This document shows positions 1 through 8,242 of a stretch of 44,045 nt of DNA, in pieces. This DNA is from an uncultured Synergistales bacterium. GTDB lineage: Bacteria; Synergistota; Synergistia; Synergistales; Aminobacteriaceae. How positions within the stretch are numbered: position 1 is the first letter of the stretch; the number at the start of each line of letters is the position of its first letter. A program made the translations under genes and the position numbers. Below the pieces are notes generated by a model, which did no database searches, was not told where the DNA came from, and saw only the letters and a list, made by a program, of their open reading frames with translations. The stretch covers positions 1-44,045 of the forward strand of contig CAJOEM010000018.1 in the NCBI GenBank assembly GCA_905233725.1, given 5' to 3'.

Positions 1-72
1 ACGATCCTGTTCTCGCCCCCGAGCCCCTCGTGAAAATTATTATATCAGATTTGCAGACGCATTTTTTTCACG

Positions 73-1137
73 CTAGAAATCCCACTCGCAAACGTAATAA
101 TGTTTGTTAAATTCCGACTCTATCATCCACTCATAATCATAACCCCACTCACCATTTTTATATATAAATGCATAACGCTTGAAGGGGAAACTTTCAATAG
201 CTTCATCATATAAATATTCCAGCCAATTTGAGTAGGACGATTTTTCACCCGTTACAAGTTCCCAATCACTTTGGTTCGCGTAGCTTGATGCTCCAATCCA
301 AGAAGTAACATAATTAACATCTGGTAGTGTTATATTTGAAAGAGATGCACCACCGGAATAATATCCAGATGATGAAGATGAAAAAGAAGGCAACCTCTCA
401 GAATGTTGTCTATGAGAAAAAGCACTAACGAAATTATTCTCGCCTTGAGACGTTATCGTCACGAGATGACCGCCCATTTTTTCACATTTAACTTTCGCCT
501 TATACCAAGTCAATTTTTGTGTGAAAAGTTTGTAGTGATGTCCGTTGTAAGTTTCCGAGTATTTCATAAATTTCTCGATTTCTGGATTAATGTTTGGTTT
601 TGCATTTACTGACTGTGAGCCATTAGTTTGAAGATTCGCGTTTGCAGTTTGAGCGTTGGATTTGAGAGTTGCGTTCTCAGAGCGTAATTCGACGAGTTGT
701 TTTTCAAGAGAAGATTTTTCGGATTGAAGTGTGTCGAGTTGCTTTTGAAGATTCGCGTTTGCAGTTTGAGTGTTGGATTTGAAAGTTGCGTTCTCAGAGC
801 GTAATTCGTTGAGTTGTTTTTCAAGAGAAGATTTTTCACGGCTGAGTTTCGCGAGTTTTTGTTGAACAGCTTCGTCGCTGAGAATATTCGTTTCTGATTC
901 GGTGACAAATTGCGCTTTGAGATGCAAATAACCCGTCACGATGAAACCGCACATCCCGATGATAAAGCACGTTCCCATGACAAACTGACAGATTAACGCC
1001 AAAATCCTGTTAAATCGTCGAATTTGTCTATACTTCAGCAGCAACACCAAGGCTATTATCGAGCAAAACACTGCAATTCCGAATAATCCGTTGAGTTTGT
1101 CAAGAATATTTTCCAAGTGATCGAGTGTGACTTCCAT
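73..1137 (-). CDS. Membrane-anchored C-type-lectin-domain protein with coiled-coil stalk
   Basis: A 354-residue protein. Residues about 15-75 hold two hydrophobic membrane segments separated by a basic RQIRR loop. Residues about 85-170 form a Leu/Glu/Lys-rich coiled coil built from a duplicated 31-residue unit. Residues about 195-354 look like a C-type lectin fold: the domain opens with HYKLFTQKLTW, continues with C-x2-MGGHLVTI, has SWIGA in the middle, and ends in YVCEWDF, the usual lectin C-terminus. The start is ATG at 1137 behind AAGGAG. It lies 30 bases downstream of the YunG-like gene on the same strand, so they are probably one transcript. The lectin domain would be presented outside the membrane on a stalk; its ligand is unknown. 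C-type lectin folds are targets of diversity-generating retroelements, but no reverse transcriptase is in this window. Confidence 0.75.
   Translation of the reverse strand: MEVTLDHLENILDKLNGLFGIAVFCSIIALVLLLKYRQIRRFNRILALICQFVMGTCFIIGMCGFIVTGYLHLKAQFVTESETNILSDEAVQQKLAKLSREKSSLEKQLNELRSENATFKSNTQTANANLQKQLDTLQSEKSSLEKQLVELRSENATLKSNAQTANANLQTNGSQSVNAKPNINPEIEKFMKYSETYNGHHYKLFTQKLTWYKAKVKCEKMGGHLVTITSQGENNFVSAFSHRQHSERLPSFSSSSSGYYSGGASLSNITLPDVNYVTSWIGASSYANQSDWELVTGEKSSYSNWLEYLYDEAIESFPFKRYAFIYKNGEWGYDYEWMIESEFNKHYYVCEWDF
628..720 (-). repeat. 93-bp direct repeat, copy 2, in lectin-protein stalk
   Basis: This copy matches 745-837 with about four substitutions and encodes the second coiled-coil unit (EKSSLEKQL...ELRSENAT...TANANLQ). 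The near identity at DNA level, including silent positions, points to a recent in-frame duplication that lengthened the stalk. Confidence 0.85.
745..837 (-). repeat. 93-bp direct repeat, copy 1, in lectin-protein stalk
   Basis: First copy (in the coding direction) of the stalk unit; the copies start 117 bp apart. The period is a multiple of three, so gain or loss of a unit keeps the reading frame. Confidence 0.85.
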
Positions 1138-1167
1138 TTCTGATAACTCCTTATGTTTTTAGATATG

Positions 1168-1608
1168 CTAAATGTTCCTGCAGAATTTTTCAAGCTCGGA
1201 GCGCAAGTACTCGTAACGCAATTTTTTCTCGGAGTTCGCGAAATGTTTCTCACGGAATTGTTCGTGCTGGCAGTTGTAATCGAGAATTTCACCGCCGAAT
1301 TGTTCGCTCGTGAGATCGAAATTGTAATCGCCAACTCGATTGTAACAGTGAAAGCTTCCGTCATCGTTCGGGATCCCGAAAACTTTCCCACCGAAAATAT
1401 CCTGAGCCAAAAACGCCGTAATCGAGCATTGCCCCAACGTGATATTATTTTCGCTCCAGTTAGAGCGCATTCTCGGAGCGCAGGAATATTCGCACCAGAT
1501 TTTTTTGAGAGCGCTGTATAAATCGTCCGGAGTTTTTATCGCGTGAAATTCCGGATTTATGCTTGTGATTTTGCCTGAAATTTCTGAGCCGTAATAATTA
1601 TTTCGCAT
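1168..1608 (-). CDS. YunG-like protein of unknown function
   Basis: About 146 residues. It resembles the YunG family: the LxxALKKIW opening, a W-x2-NN-x2-LGQC-x-ITAF core with QDIFGGKV, and the DLTSEQFGG block near the middle. These residues (Gln-Cys pair, GG, His in FHCYNR) are the conserved ones as I recall the family; its biochemical role is not established. The longest ORF begins at a TTG at 1632, but the AAAGG ribosome site sits inside that extension and points to ATG at 1608, nine bases away, so I use 1608. It is followed after 30 bases by the C-type lectin gene and is divergent from livK. Confidence 0.7.
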   Translation of the reverse strand: MRNNYYGSEISGKITSINPEFHAIKTPDDLYSALKKIWCEYSCAPRMRSNWSENNITLGQCSITAFLAQDIFGGKVFGIPNDDGSFHCYNRVGDYNFDLTSEQFGGEILDYNCQHEQFREKHFANSEKKLRYEYLRSELEKFCRNI

Positions 1609-1626
1609 TTTGAAGTCCCTTTCGCG

Positions 1627-1655
1627 TTTCAAATTTTCTGAATTTATATTATAAT
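1627..1655 (+). promoter_or_regulatory. Probable livK promoter with CodY-box-like site
   Basis: TTTCAA (1627-1632), a 17-base spacer and a perfect TATAAT (1650-1655). The -35 is weak. The spacer contains AATTTTCTGAATTTA (1632-1646), which matches 12 of 15 positions of the CodY box AATTTTCWGAAAATT known from low-GC Gram-positives. A repressor bound there would cover the promoter. CodY is encoded in this window at 39075-39881. Confidence 0.5.
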
Positions 1656-1694
1656 TTTCACGAATATTTTCAAGTTAATAAGGAGTTGTTTTTG

Positions 1695-2825
1695 ATGCGT
1701 AAATTTTTCGCAGCATGTTTAGTGGTCGCATTGCTCGCCGGTGTAGCATTTGCTGACGATGATGTGATCAAAGTCGGAGTGTTTAATTGTCTGACCGGAC
1801 AGAATGCTTTTGGTGGACAGCTTGAACTCGAAGGCACTCAGTTAGCTCACTCGTTGATGCCTGAAATTCTGGGCAAGAAAGTCGAGTTAGTGATCGTTGA
1901 CAACAAGTCCGATAAAGTCGAAGCAGCGAACGCTGTCACAAGATTGATCGAGAATGACAAAGTCAACGCAATAATCGGAACGTATGGCTCATCGCTTGCA
2001 ATGGCTGGCGGAGAAGTTGCTGAGAAAGCCGGCATTCCTGTGATCGGCACTTCATGCACAAACCCGTTAGTAACTGAGGGCAAGAAATATTATTTCCGAG
2101 TTTGCTTTATCGATCCGTTCCAGGGAGCTGGAGCTGCTACGTATGCGTTCAGAAATTTGGGCTTGAAGAAAGCTGCTACACTTGTTGATATGTCAAACGA
2201 TTACAGCGTCGGTCTTGGAAAATTCTTCAGAGATTCGTACAAGAAAATGGGCGGCGAAATCGTAGCGAATTTGTTCTATCAGTCTGGTGACACGGATTTC
2301 ACGGCGCAATTAACCGAACTTATCGCGAAACAACCGGATATAGTCTTCCTGCCGGCATATTTTGCAGAGGGCGCAATCGTTCTCAAGCAGGCGAAAGAAC
2401 TCGGAGCAAATTTCAGATTTATCGGAGCTGATGCAATGGACAATCCCGAGATCGTTACGCTTGGTGGCGATGCTGTCGAGGGATTCATGCACACGACATT
2501 CGCTTATGATCCGTCAATGCAGGAAATGAACGAGACTGCTGCAAAATTCACAGAAGAGTGGCGCAAAGTTCATCCGGATAAAGACCCGAACGTTAATTCA
2601 GCACTTGGCTATGATTGCTACGTAATGCTGAAGGACGCGATCGAGAGAGCTGGCAGTGCAGAGCCTGAGAAAATCCGCGACGCACTCGAAACTACGAAAG
2701 ATCTGCCGACAGTTACGGGAATTACGACGATTAACGCGACTCATGATGCTGAGAAAGAAATGGGCATCGTTGAGATTCGTGGCGGTAAGAAAACTTTCTT
2801 GGGACTTGTTAAACCCGAAGTATAA
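1695..2825 (+). CDS. livK: Branched-chain amino acid ABC transporter, substrate-binding protein
   Basis: A 376-residue periplasmic binding protein of the LivJ/LivK (type I, Peripla_BP_6) family. It begins with a signal peptide, MRKFFAACLVVALLAGVAFA, probably cut before DDD. The mature part opens with IKVGVFNCLTGQNAFGGQ, typical of the family, and has the GTYGSSLAMAGGEVAEKAGIPVIG lobe. It should capture Leu/Ile/Val-type amino acids and hand them to LivH/LivM. The ORF can be extended to a TTG at 1686, but AAGGAG (1680-1685) touches that codon directly, so ATG 1695 (9-base spacing) is preferred; TTG 1692 is possible. First gene of the liv operon; a hairpin follows it before livH. Confidence 0.93.
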   Translation: MRKFFAACLVVALLAGVAFADDDVIKVGVFNCLTGQNAFGGQLELEGTQLAHSLMPEILGKKVELVIVDNKSDKVEAANAVTRLIENDKVNAIIGTYGSSLAMAGGEVAEKAGIPVIGTSCTNPLVTEGKKYYFRVCFIDPFQGAGAATYAFRNLGLKKAATLVDMSNDYSVGLGKFFRDSYKKMGGEIVANLFYQSGDTDFTAQLTELIAKQPDIVFLPAYFAEGAIVLKQAKELGANFRFIGADAMDNPEIVTLGGDAVEGFMHTTFAYDPSMQEMNETAAKFTEEWRKVHPDKDPNVNSALGYDCYVMLKDAIERAGSAEPEKIRDALETTKDLPTVTGITTINATHDAEKEMGIVEIRGGKKTFLGLVKPEV

Positions 2826-2878
2826 ACGTGTAAACGTGTAGGCTAGTATGCATGTATAGATTATAATTTTCACGTGGG

Positions 2879-2912
2879 GAAGGGTTTATTCGTGTAGCCC
2901 TTCTCTTTTTAT
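2879..2912 (+). terminator. Attenuator-like hairpin between livK and livH
   Basis: GAAGGG (2879-2884) pairs with CCCTTC (2898-2903) around a 13-base loop, followed by TCTTTTTAT. A moderate intrinsic terminator placed after the binding-protein gene and before the permease genes. Partial read-through would give more LivK than membrane complex. Confidence 0.6.
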
Positions 2913-2942
2913 ATTTTATTCGCGAAAGGAGTTGTTTGAATC

Positions 2943-3839
2943 TTGAGTCTGAATATTTTCGTTCAGCATGTAATAAACGCTCTGAGTTTGGGAAGTTTGT
3001 ACGGACTTGTTGCAGTTGGCTATACGATGGTGTACGGAATTTTGCGGTTAATCAATTTCGCGCACGGAGATATATTCATGCTTGGAGCGTATTTTGTGTA
3101 TTTTGCGACGATTGTGTATAAATTGCCGTGGGCTGTCGGAGTTGTTATCGCGATAATTCTGACGACAGTTTGTGGTTTATTGGTCGATCGCATTGCGTAT
3201 AAGCCGCTTAGAAATGCCCCGAGAATTTCTGCGCTAATCAGTGCAATCGGAGTATCGTTTTTCATTGAGAATTTTGCGGTCGTAGTTTTCACGGGAATGC
3301 CGAGACCGGTTGTGCAGCCGCCGATCTTGATGCAGCCGATTACGCTTTCGAGTGGCGTTAGATTGATTCCGTTGGGGATTCTCGTGCCTGTTGTAGCGTT
3401 CGTGTTAGTTGGGGCGTTGATGTGGCTGTTGTATAGAACTAAACCAGGACTTGCGATGCGTGCGATCTCGTTTGACATTGAGACGACTAGAATGCTCGGA
3501 GTTTCGGTTAATAAAATTATTGCGCTTGCGTTCGGATTAGGTTCTGCATTAGCTGCTGTAGCTGGAATTTTATGGGCGTTGCGTTATCCCAGAGTAGAGC
3601 CTTTTATGGGAATGACACCAGGCATCAAAGCATTTATCGCAGCGGTATTTGGTGGAATTGGTTCTGTGCCCGGAGCGATGATAGGCGGCTTGATTTTGGG
3701 ATTCGTCGAAATAATGTCAGTAGCTTTCTTCCCGAATTTGTCTGGCTATAAAGATGCGTTTGCGTTCTTGATATTGATTTTGATTCTTTTATTCAGACCG
3801 GCTGGATTACTTGGCGAGAGACTGGAGGACAAGATATAA
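2943..3839 (+). CDS. livH: Branched-chain amino acid ABC transporter, permease LivH
   Basis: A 298-residue membrane protein with about eight hydrophobic segments. The N-terminal NALSLGSLYGLVAVGYTMVYGILRLINFAHGDIFMLGAY block is diagnostic of LivH. The later block AMRAISFDIETTRMLGVSVN matches the cytoplasmic loop that contacts the ATPases, and GGIGSVPGAMIGG is the conserved C-terminal motif. The start is TTG at 2943 behind AAAGGAG (2925-2931). It pairs with the LivM half of the next gene to form the translocation pore in the inner membrane. Confidence 0.93.
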   Translation: MSLNIFVQHVINALSLGSLYGLVAVGYTMVYGILRLINFAHGDIFMLGAYFVYFATIVYKLPWAVGVVIAIILTTVCGLLVDRIAYKPLRNAPRISALISAIGVSFFIENFAVVVFTGMPRPVVQPPILMQPITLSSGVRLIPLGILVPVVAFVLVGALMWLLYRTKPGLAMRAISFDIETTRMLGVSVNKIIALAFGLGSALAAVAGILWALRYPRVEPFMGMTPGIKAFIAAVFGGIGSVPGAMIGGLILGFVEIMSVAFFPNLSGYKDAFAFLILILILLFRPAGLLGERLEDKI

Positions 3840-3840
3840 C

Positions 3841-5733
3841 ATGAACAAGTTTCGTAATTTATTGCTGACGATAATTGCCGTAATATTATTCGCGTTTTTT
3901 CTGGATAGAGCGCCGGATTTCATGAACGGATATTGGCTGCGAATCTTGAATTTGATAGCGATTAATGCGATTTTGGCGTTGAGTTTGAATCTGATTTACG
4001 GAATCACTGGGATGTTTTCGCTAGGACACGCTGGCTTCATGGCGATTGGCGCGTATGTATCTGCTCTGTTAATAATCCCTGCTGCTCAGAAGCAATCTAT
4101 GTGGATTTTGGAAGATATATATCCATGGCTCTTGAACTTGAATACGCCGTTTATAATATCGCTTGTTATTGCCGGATTAGTTGCAGCATTTTTCGGTTGG
4201 CTGATAGCGTTGCCTGTTTTGCGATTGGGCGGAGATTATCTGGGAATTGCTACGCTCGGATTTGCTGAGATAATTCGAATTTTAATCACGAACACGCCCA
4301 GATTGACGAATGGCTCGCTGGGTTTGAAAGGCATTCCGGCACACGCTACGTTATTCATGAGTTGGGGCTGTTTGGGAATAGTCTTGTTATGTATGGTCTG
4401 TATGTTGCGCAGTAATTTCGGCGGAGTTCTGCGAGCAGTTCGCGATGATGAAGTTGCGGCGAAAATGATGGGTGTGAATACGTTTCGAGTCAGAGTACTT
4501 GCGTTCACGCTTGGTTGTTTTGGCGGAGGACTTGGCGGCGCATTGATGGGCAATTTGATAACGACGATTGACCCTAAAATGTTCATGATAACTCAGACGT
4601 ATAATATCCTGATGATAATCGTAGTAGGCGGACTTGGTTCTGTAACCGGCTCGTTAATAGGCTCTGTCTTAGTAACTGTAATGTTGGAGTGGCTGCGCTT
4701 TGTAGAAAATCCGATTACGTTTGGTTCGTTTACGATACCAGGAATACCTGGAATGCGAATGGTAATATTCTCGTTGCTGCTAATCGTCGTGATAATTTTC
4801 CGTCGCGAGGGCATAATGGGAATGCGAGAATTTTCCTGGGATATATTTTTCCCGAAGCGTAAATCCAAAGACAAGACTGAAGCCAAGTTTGAATCTCAGA
4901 ATTACGAGAACGTGTTGGAACTTGAGAATATCAAGCTGCAATTCGGTGGACTGTCTGCGATTGAGGACTTGAGTTTCACGATTAAGAAGGGCGAAATTGT
5001 TGGCTTAATCGGTCCGAACGGTGCTGGAAAAACTTCTGCGTTCAACGTTGTGAGTGGATTTTATAAGCCTACGTCCGGGAATATAAAATTTCTTGGAAAA
5101 TCTATCGGAGGCTTGCGTCCTGATGAAGTCTGCAAAGCCGGAATGAGCCGCACGTTCCAAAATATCAGGTTATTCGGGAACGAGACAGTTTTGCAAAACG
5201 TTATGGTCGGCAGTTGGGTGCGTCAAAAGAATCCGTGGTTCATGACGCTGTTGCCGTTCTTATTCACGGACGTTATTCGCGAGGATGCAGAAATTCGAGA
5301 GAGATCGCTGAATCTTTTAGCTCAGTTGGGATTGGATTCTTTTGCTGATGAGAAGGCATCGAGTTTGCCATATGGAGCGCAGAGACGTTTGGAAATTGCC
5401 AGAGCTTTAGGAACTCGCCCGAAATTTTTGTTGCTCGACGAGCCTGCAGCTGGAATGAATCCTCAGGAAAGCGCGGAACTCATGAATTTTATCCGGAGAT
5501 TGCGTGACGAATTTGATCTTACGATTTTATTAATCGAACATGACATGAAAGTCGTTATGAACGTTTGCGATTACATTCACGTTTTGGATCAAGGCGTGCA
5601 TATTGCGCAGGGAACACCTGATGAGATCAAGAATAATATAAAAGTTGTCGAGGCGTATTTAGGAGCGGGAGCTTCGGAGGGATTGCCTGTTCCTGAGAAA
5701 GAGCTGAAAGTCACGGGAGGTGATTTATCATGA
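3841..5733 (+). CDS. LivM-LivG fusion: branched-chain amino acid ABC permease plus ATPase
   Basis: A continuous 630-residue ORF joining two normally separate subunits. Residues 1 to about 340 are LivM: many membrane segments, LSLNLIYGITGMFSLGHAGFMAIGAY, and the AVRDDEVAAKMMGVN coupling loop. A charged linker of about 25 residues follows (KRKSKDKTEAKFESQ). Residues about 365-630 are LivG: Walker A GPNGAGKTSAF, Q-loop in SRTFQNIRLF, signature LPYGAQRRLEIARAL, Walker B LLLDEP and switch His in LIEHDM. ATG 3841 lies one base after the livH stop, with GGAGG 13 bases upstream. No stop or frame change separates the halves, so I read it as a true fusion. Such permease/ATPase fusions occur in this transporter family. 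Confidence 0.93.
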   Translation: MNKFRNLLLTIIAVILFAFFLDRAPDFMNGYWLRILNLIAINAILALSLNLIYGITGMFSLGHAGFMAIGAYVSALLIIPAAQKQSMWILEDIYPWLLNLNTPFIISLVIAGLVAAFFGWLIALPVLRLGGDYLGIATLGFAEIIRILITNTPRLTNGSLGLKGIPAHATLFMSWGCLGIVLLCMVCMLRSNFGGVLRAVRDDEVAAKMMGVNTFRVRVLAFTLGCFGGGLGGALMGNLITTIDPKMFMITQTYNILMIIVVGGLGSVTGSLIGSVLVTVMLEWLRFVENPITFGSFTIPGIPGMRMVIFSLLLIVVIIFRREGIMGMREFSWDIFFPKRKSKDKTEAKFESQNYENVLELENIKLQFGGLSAIEDLSFTIKKGEIVGLIGPNGAGKTSAFNVVSGFYKPTSGNIKFLGKSIGGLRPDEVCKAGMSRTFQNIRLFGNETVLQNVMVGSWVRQKNPWFMTLLPFLFTDVIREDAEIRERSLNLLAQLGLDSFADEKASSLPYGAQRRLEIARALGTRPKFLLLDEPAAGMNPQESAELMNFIRRLRDEFDLTILLIEHDMKVVMNVCDYIHVLDQGVHIAQGTPDEIKNNIKVVEAYLGAGASEGLPVPEKELKVTGGDLS

Positions 5734-6446
5734 GCAATAATATCCTGAGCATAAAAAATCTCAACGTTAATTACGGAGCTATACACGCGGCACGGGATAT
5801 TTCGTTATCGATCAATCAGGGCGAAATCGTTACGTTAATTGGCGCGAACGGTGCAGGAAAAAGCAGCGTAATCAGGTCTATCATGGGTCTGACAAAATCA
5901 CGTTCAGACGAAATGCGCTTCAAAGGCAAGTCGATCCAGAATGCAGCAGTCGAAGAGCGTGTAAAAATGGGAATCGCGTTAAGTCCCGAGGGTCGCAGAA
6001 TTTTGCCGCAATTAACCGTCGAAGAAAATCTAGCATTAGGAGCGTATGTTCGTTCGGATTTACAAGGGATCGCTGACGATAAAGAATACGTTTACGGACT
6101 TTTCCCGAGATTAAAAGAGCGCCGTCGTCAAAAAGGCGGAACTTTATCAGGCGGAGAGCAGCAGATGTTAGCCGTAGCCAGAGCCTTGATGAGCCGTCCG
6201 GAATTGTTGATGCTGGATGAACCGAGTTTGGGACTTGCGCCGATTTTAGTCGAAGAAGTTTTCGAGATAATTCGCACGATAAATTCTCAGGGCAGGACGA
6301 TATTGCTTGTCGAACAGAATGCTTGGGCTGCGTTGAAAGTTGCGCACAAAGCTTACGTTCTGGAAGTCGGCGGAATTTCGTTATCTGGAACTGGTCAAGA
6401 ATTGCTGAGTAATTCGAAAGTCAGAGCTGCGTATTTGGGCGGCTAG
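5730..6446 (+). CDS. livF: Branched-chain amino acid ABC transporter, ATP-binding protein LivF
   Basis: A 238-residue ABC ATPase. Walker A is GANGAGKSS, the signature is LSGGEQQMLAVARAL, Walker B is LLMLDEPSLGLAP, and the switch region reads LLVEQNAW, the Gln-Asn form typical of LivF. It overlaps the LivM-LivG stop by four bases (ATGA) behind a strong GGAGGTGA, so translation is coupled. It should form the ATPase heterodimer with the LivG half of the upstream fusion. Last gene of the liv operon; a strong terminator follows at once. Confidence 0.94.
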   Translation: MSNNILSIKNLNVNYGAIHAARDISLSINQGEIVTLIGANGAGKSSVIRSIMGLTKSRSDEMRFKGKSIQNAAVEERVKMGIALSPEGRRILPQLTVEENLALGAYVRSDLQGIADDKEYVYGLFPRLKERRRQKGGTLSGGEQQMLAVARALMSRPELLMLDEPSLGLAPILVEEVFEIIRTINSQGRTILLVEQNAWAALKVAHKAYVLEVGGISLSGTGQELLSNSKVRAAYLGG

Positions 6447-6452
6447 AAATTT

Positions 6453-6493
6453 TTCGGGAGAGACATGACAGCGTGTTTACTCCCGAATTTTTT
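6453..6493 (+). terminator. Rho-independent terminator of the liv operon
   Basis: TTCGGGAG (6453-6460) and CTCCCGAA (6480-6487) form an 8-bp perfect stem, followed directly by six T residues (6488-6493). It starts seven bases after the livF stop. Confidence 0.88.
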
Positions 6494-6500
6494 CGCATCA

Positions 6501-6536
6501 AAAAAACCCCCGTCAACATGATCATGACATGGGGCT
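6501..6536 (-). terminator. Terminator of the tRNA-Ser gene
   Basis: Read on the minus strand, CCCC...GTCA pairs with TGAC...GGGG and is followed by a run of T (the A run at about 6499-6506 on the plus strand). It lies about 40 bases past the 3' end of the leftward tRNA. Confidence 0.7.
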
Positions 6537-6577
6537 TTTCTTGTATTCAACACGGGCATTCATACCCGATTACATTC

Positions 6578-6665
6578 TGGCGGAGGACGGAGGATTCGAA
6601 CCCCCGGAGGCTTGCACCTCAATTGATTTCAAGTCAACCGCCATCGACCGCTCGGCCAGTCCTCC
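6578..6665 (-). tRNA. tRNA-Ser(UGA)
   Basis: The acceptor arms GGAGGAC and GTCCTCC pair, the D-arm begins GGCCGAGCGG, and the anticodon loop CTTGAAA carries anticodon TGA. A long variable arm (GAGG-TGCAA-GCCTC) marks the serine class II form. The T-loop is TTCGAAT and the CCA end is encoded (6578-6580). Confidence 0.96.
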
Positions 6666-6717
6666 AAAAATCAACGCATGAATTATAGCACAACTTTCGC
6701 CTTACGCAAATTTTTCG

Positions 6718-8217
6718 CTAATCGGATTTACCGCCGGATACTTTGCTCATTAAAATCGGGGAAAGTACGCCAAATACGCACAACGCTACTAATACCCAGC
6801 AAATCGGGGTCGAGAACAAAACTGACGGATCGCCGCCTGATAATAACAGCGAACGCCTCAAACCCTTCTCACCGATTGGTCCAAGTATCATCGCTAAGAC
6901 TATTGCAGCGTTATTCATGTCGAATTTTCTCGCAAGCCAGCCGATTACGCCGAATATTAACATGATCACAACGTCAACGTAATTCTGGTGAATCGCAAAC
7001 GAGCCAACTACACACAAAATCGTAACTGACGGGATCAAAATCGCGTCCGATAATCTTGCAATCTGTGCGAAGCCTCGGCAGCCAAGCAAGCCAATTCCCA
7101 ACATGAAAAACTGAATCAGCACAAATCCCGCGAAAAATGTATACGTCATCTGTGCAGTCTCACCGACGAATAAATTCGGACCAGGTGTCAATCCCTGAAT
7201 AATCAAGCCGCCCATCAAAACTGCCGTGACACTTTCACCCGGGATTCCCAACGTCAACATCGGGATCAACGAGCCGCCTGTAACAGCATTGTTCGCAGCT
7301 TCTGAACCTGCAACGCCTTCGTAAGAGCCGTTCCCGAATAATTCTTTGTGCTTCGAGAATTGCCTGGCTGTGTTATATCCCAGGAAACACGCAATCGACG
7401 CTCCAGCTCCTGGCAAAATTCCTACAAGATTTCCGATTATCCATGAACGTCCAATCGTAGGAGCAATCTCTTTTAATTCCTGTTTCGAAAGCATCATTTT
7501 GTCACTGAATTTCGTAGCTCTGGCTCTGGCTTTAATTTTTGCTTCGGCTAATATCAACGCTTGGCTCATCGAGAACAATCCAATCAATGCACACGTAACG
7601 TTAATGCCTTCGTACAACGAGCTTTGACCGAACATGAATCTTTTCACGCCGTGCATCGGATCCATTCCAATCGTCGAGAGCAAAAGTCCAAACGCTCCAC
7701 TCATCAAGCCCTTCACCATTGATTTCGACGACACACCAGCTATAATCGTAAGTCCGAAAATCGACAGCCAGAAATATTCAGGTGAGCCGAATTTCATAGC
7801 TAATTGTCCCAGCAACGGCGCGAAGAAATACAGGGAAATGCACGAGAGTAATCCACCGAAGAATGACGCTATACACGCAGTCCCGAGAGCTTTACCGGCT
7901 TGTCCTTTCAACGTCATCTGATAGCCCTCGATTGCAGTTGCAGCTGAAGCAGGTGTTCCGGGTGTGTGAATAAGAATTGCTGAAATCGAGCCGCCGAAAA
8001 TCGCTCCGCAGTAAATCGCGCCAAGCATTATCATTCCTGTCGAAGCGTCCATCGAGAAAGTCATCGGCAATAACAGCGCAACACCCATAGCAGCCGATAA
8101 TCCCGGCAAACAGCCAATTACGATTCCAATCGTAACGCCAATCGCCATCGCCAAAAGATTCACAGGAAATAACGCGTTAATAAATCCGTTCGCCATTAAT
8201 ATTAACGTATCAAGCAT
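6718..8217 (-). CDS. tctA: Tripartite tricarboxylate transporter, large membrane subunit TctA
   Basis: A 499-residue membrane protein with about 12 hydrophobic segments. Family landmarks are GCLPGLSAAMGVALLLPMTF near residue 40, AAIYCGAIFGGS-like GAIYCGAIFGGSISAIL near residue 70, HTPGTPASAATAIEGY, and GILPGAGASIACFLGY plus TLGIPGESVTAVLMGGL in the second half. These PGxxA repeats are typical of TctA. ATG 8217 lies behind GAGGTG. It works with TctB in the inner membrane, fed by the periplasmic TctC, and imports citrate-like or other carboxylates using an ion gradient. Third gene of tctC-tctB-tctA; the substrate cannot be read from the sequence. Confidence 0.93.
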   Translation of the reverse strand: MLDTLILMANGFINALFPVNLLAMAIGVTIGIVIGCLPGLSAAMGVALLLPMTFSMDASTGMIMLGAIYCGAIFGGSISAILIHTPGTPASAATAIEGYQMTLKGQAGKALGTACIASFFGGLLSCISLYFFAPLLGQLAMKFGSPEYFWLSIFGLTIIAGVSSKSMVKGLMSGAFGLLLSTIGMDPMHGVKRFMFGQSSLYEGINVTCALIGLFSMSQALILAEAKIKARARATKFSDKMMLSKQELKEIAPTIGRSWIIGNLVGILPGAGASIACFLGYNTARQFSKHKELFGNGSYEGVAGSEAANNAVTGGSLIPMLTLGIPGESVTAVLMGGLIIQGLTPGPNLFVGETAQMTYTFFAGFVLIQFFMLGIGLLGCRGFAQIARLSDAILIPSVTILCVVGSFAIHQNYVDVVIMLIFGVIGWLARKFDMNNAAIVLAMILGPIGEKGLRRSLLLSGGDPSVLFSTPICWVLVALCVFGVLSPILMSKVSGGKSD

Positions 8218-8242
8218 GAATTTTCACCTCGTTTTTTTATTC

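Noticed and set aside
39-54. Third copy of the shared intergenic element
   Set aside because: Only about 12 bases (TATATCAGATTT) match copy B; neither the promoter nor the arms are present.
73-1137. Diversity-generating retroelement target
   Set aside because: No reverse transcriptase, template repeat or accessory gene is visible in the window; the gene is at the edge, so the idea stays open but unsupported.
1153-1521. Plus-strand ORF opposite the YunG-like gene, and the many other long antisense ORFs
   Set aside because: They are shadows of the real genes: no ribosome sites, no recognisable domains, and composition dictated by the opposite frame.
3841-5733. LivM-LivG fusion as a sequencing or frameshift artefact
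   Set aside because: A charged linker joins the domains, the reading frame is continuous, and no ribosome site or start for a separate LivG stands out.
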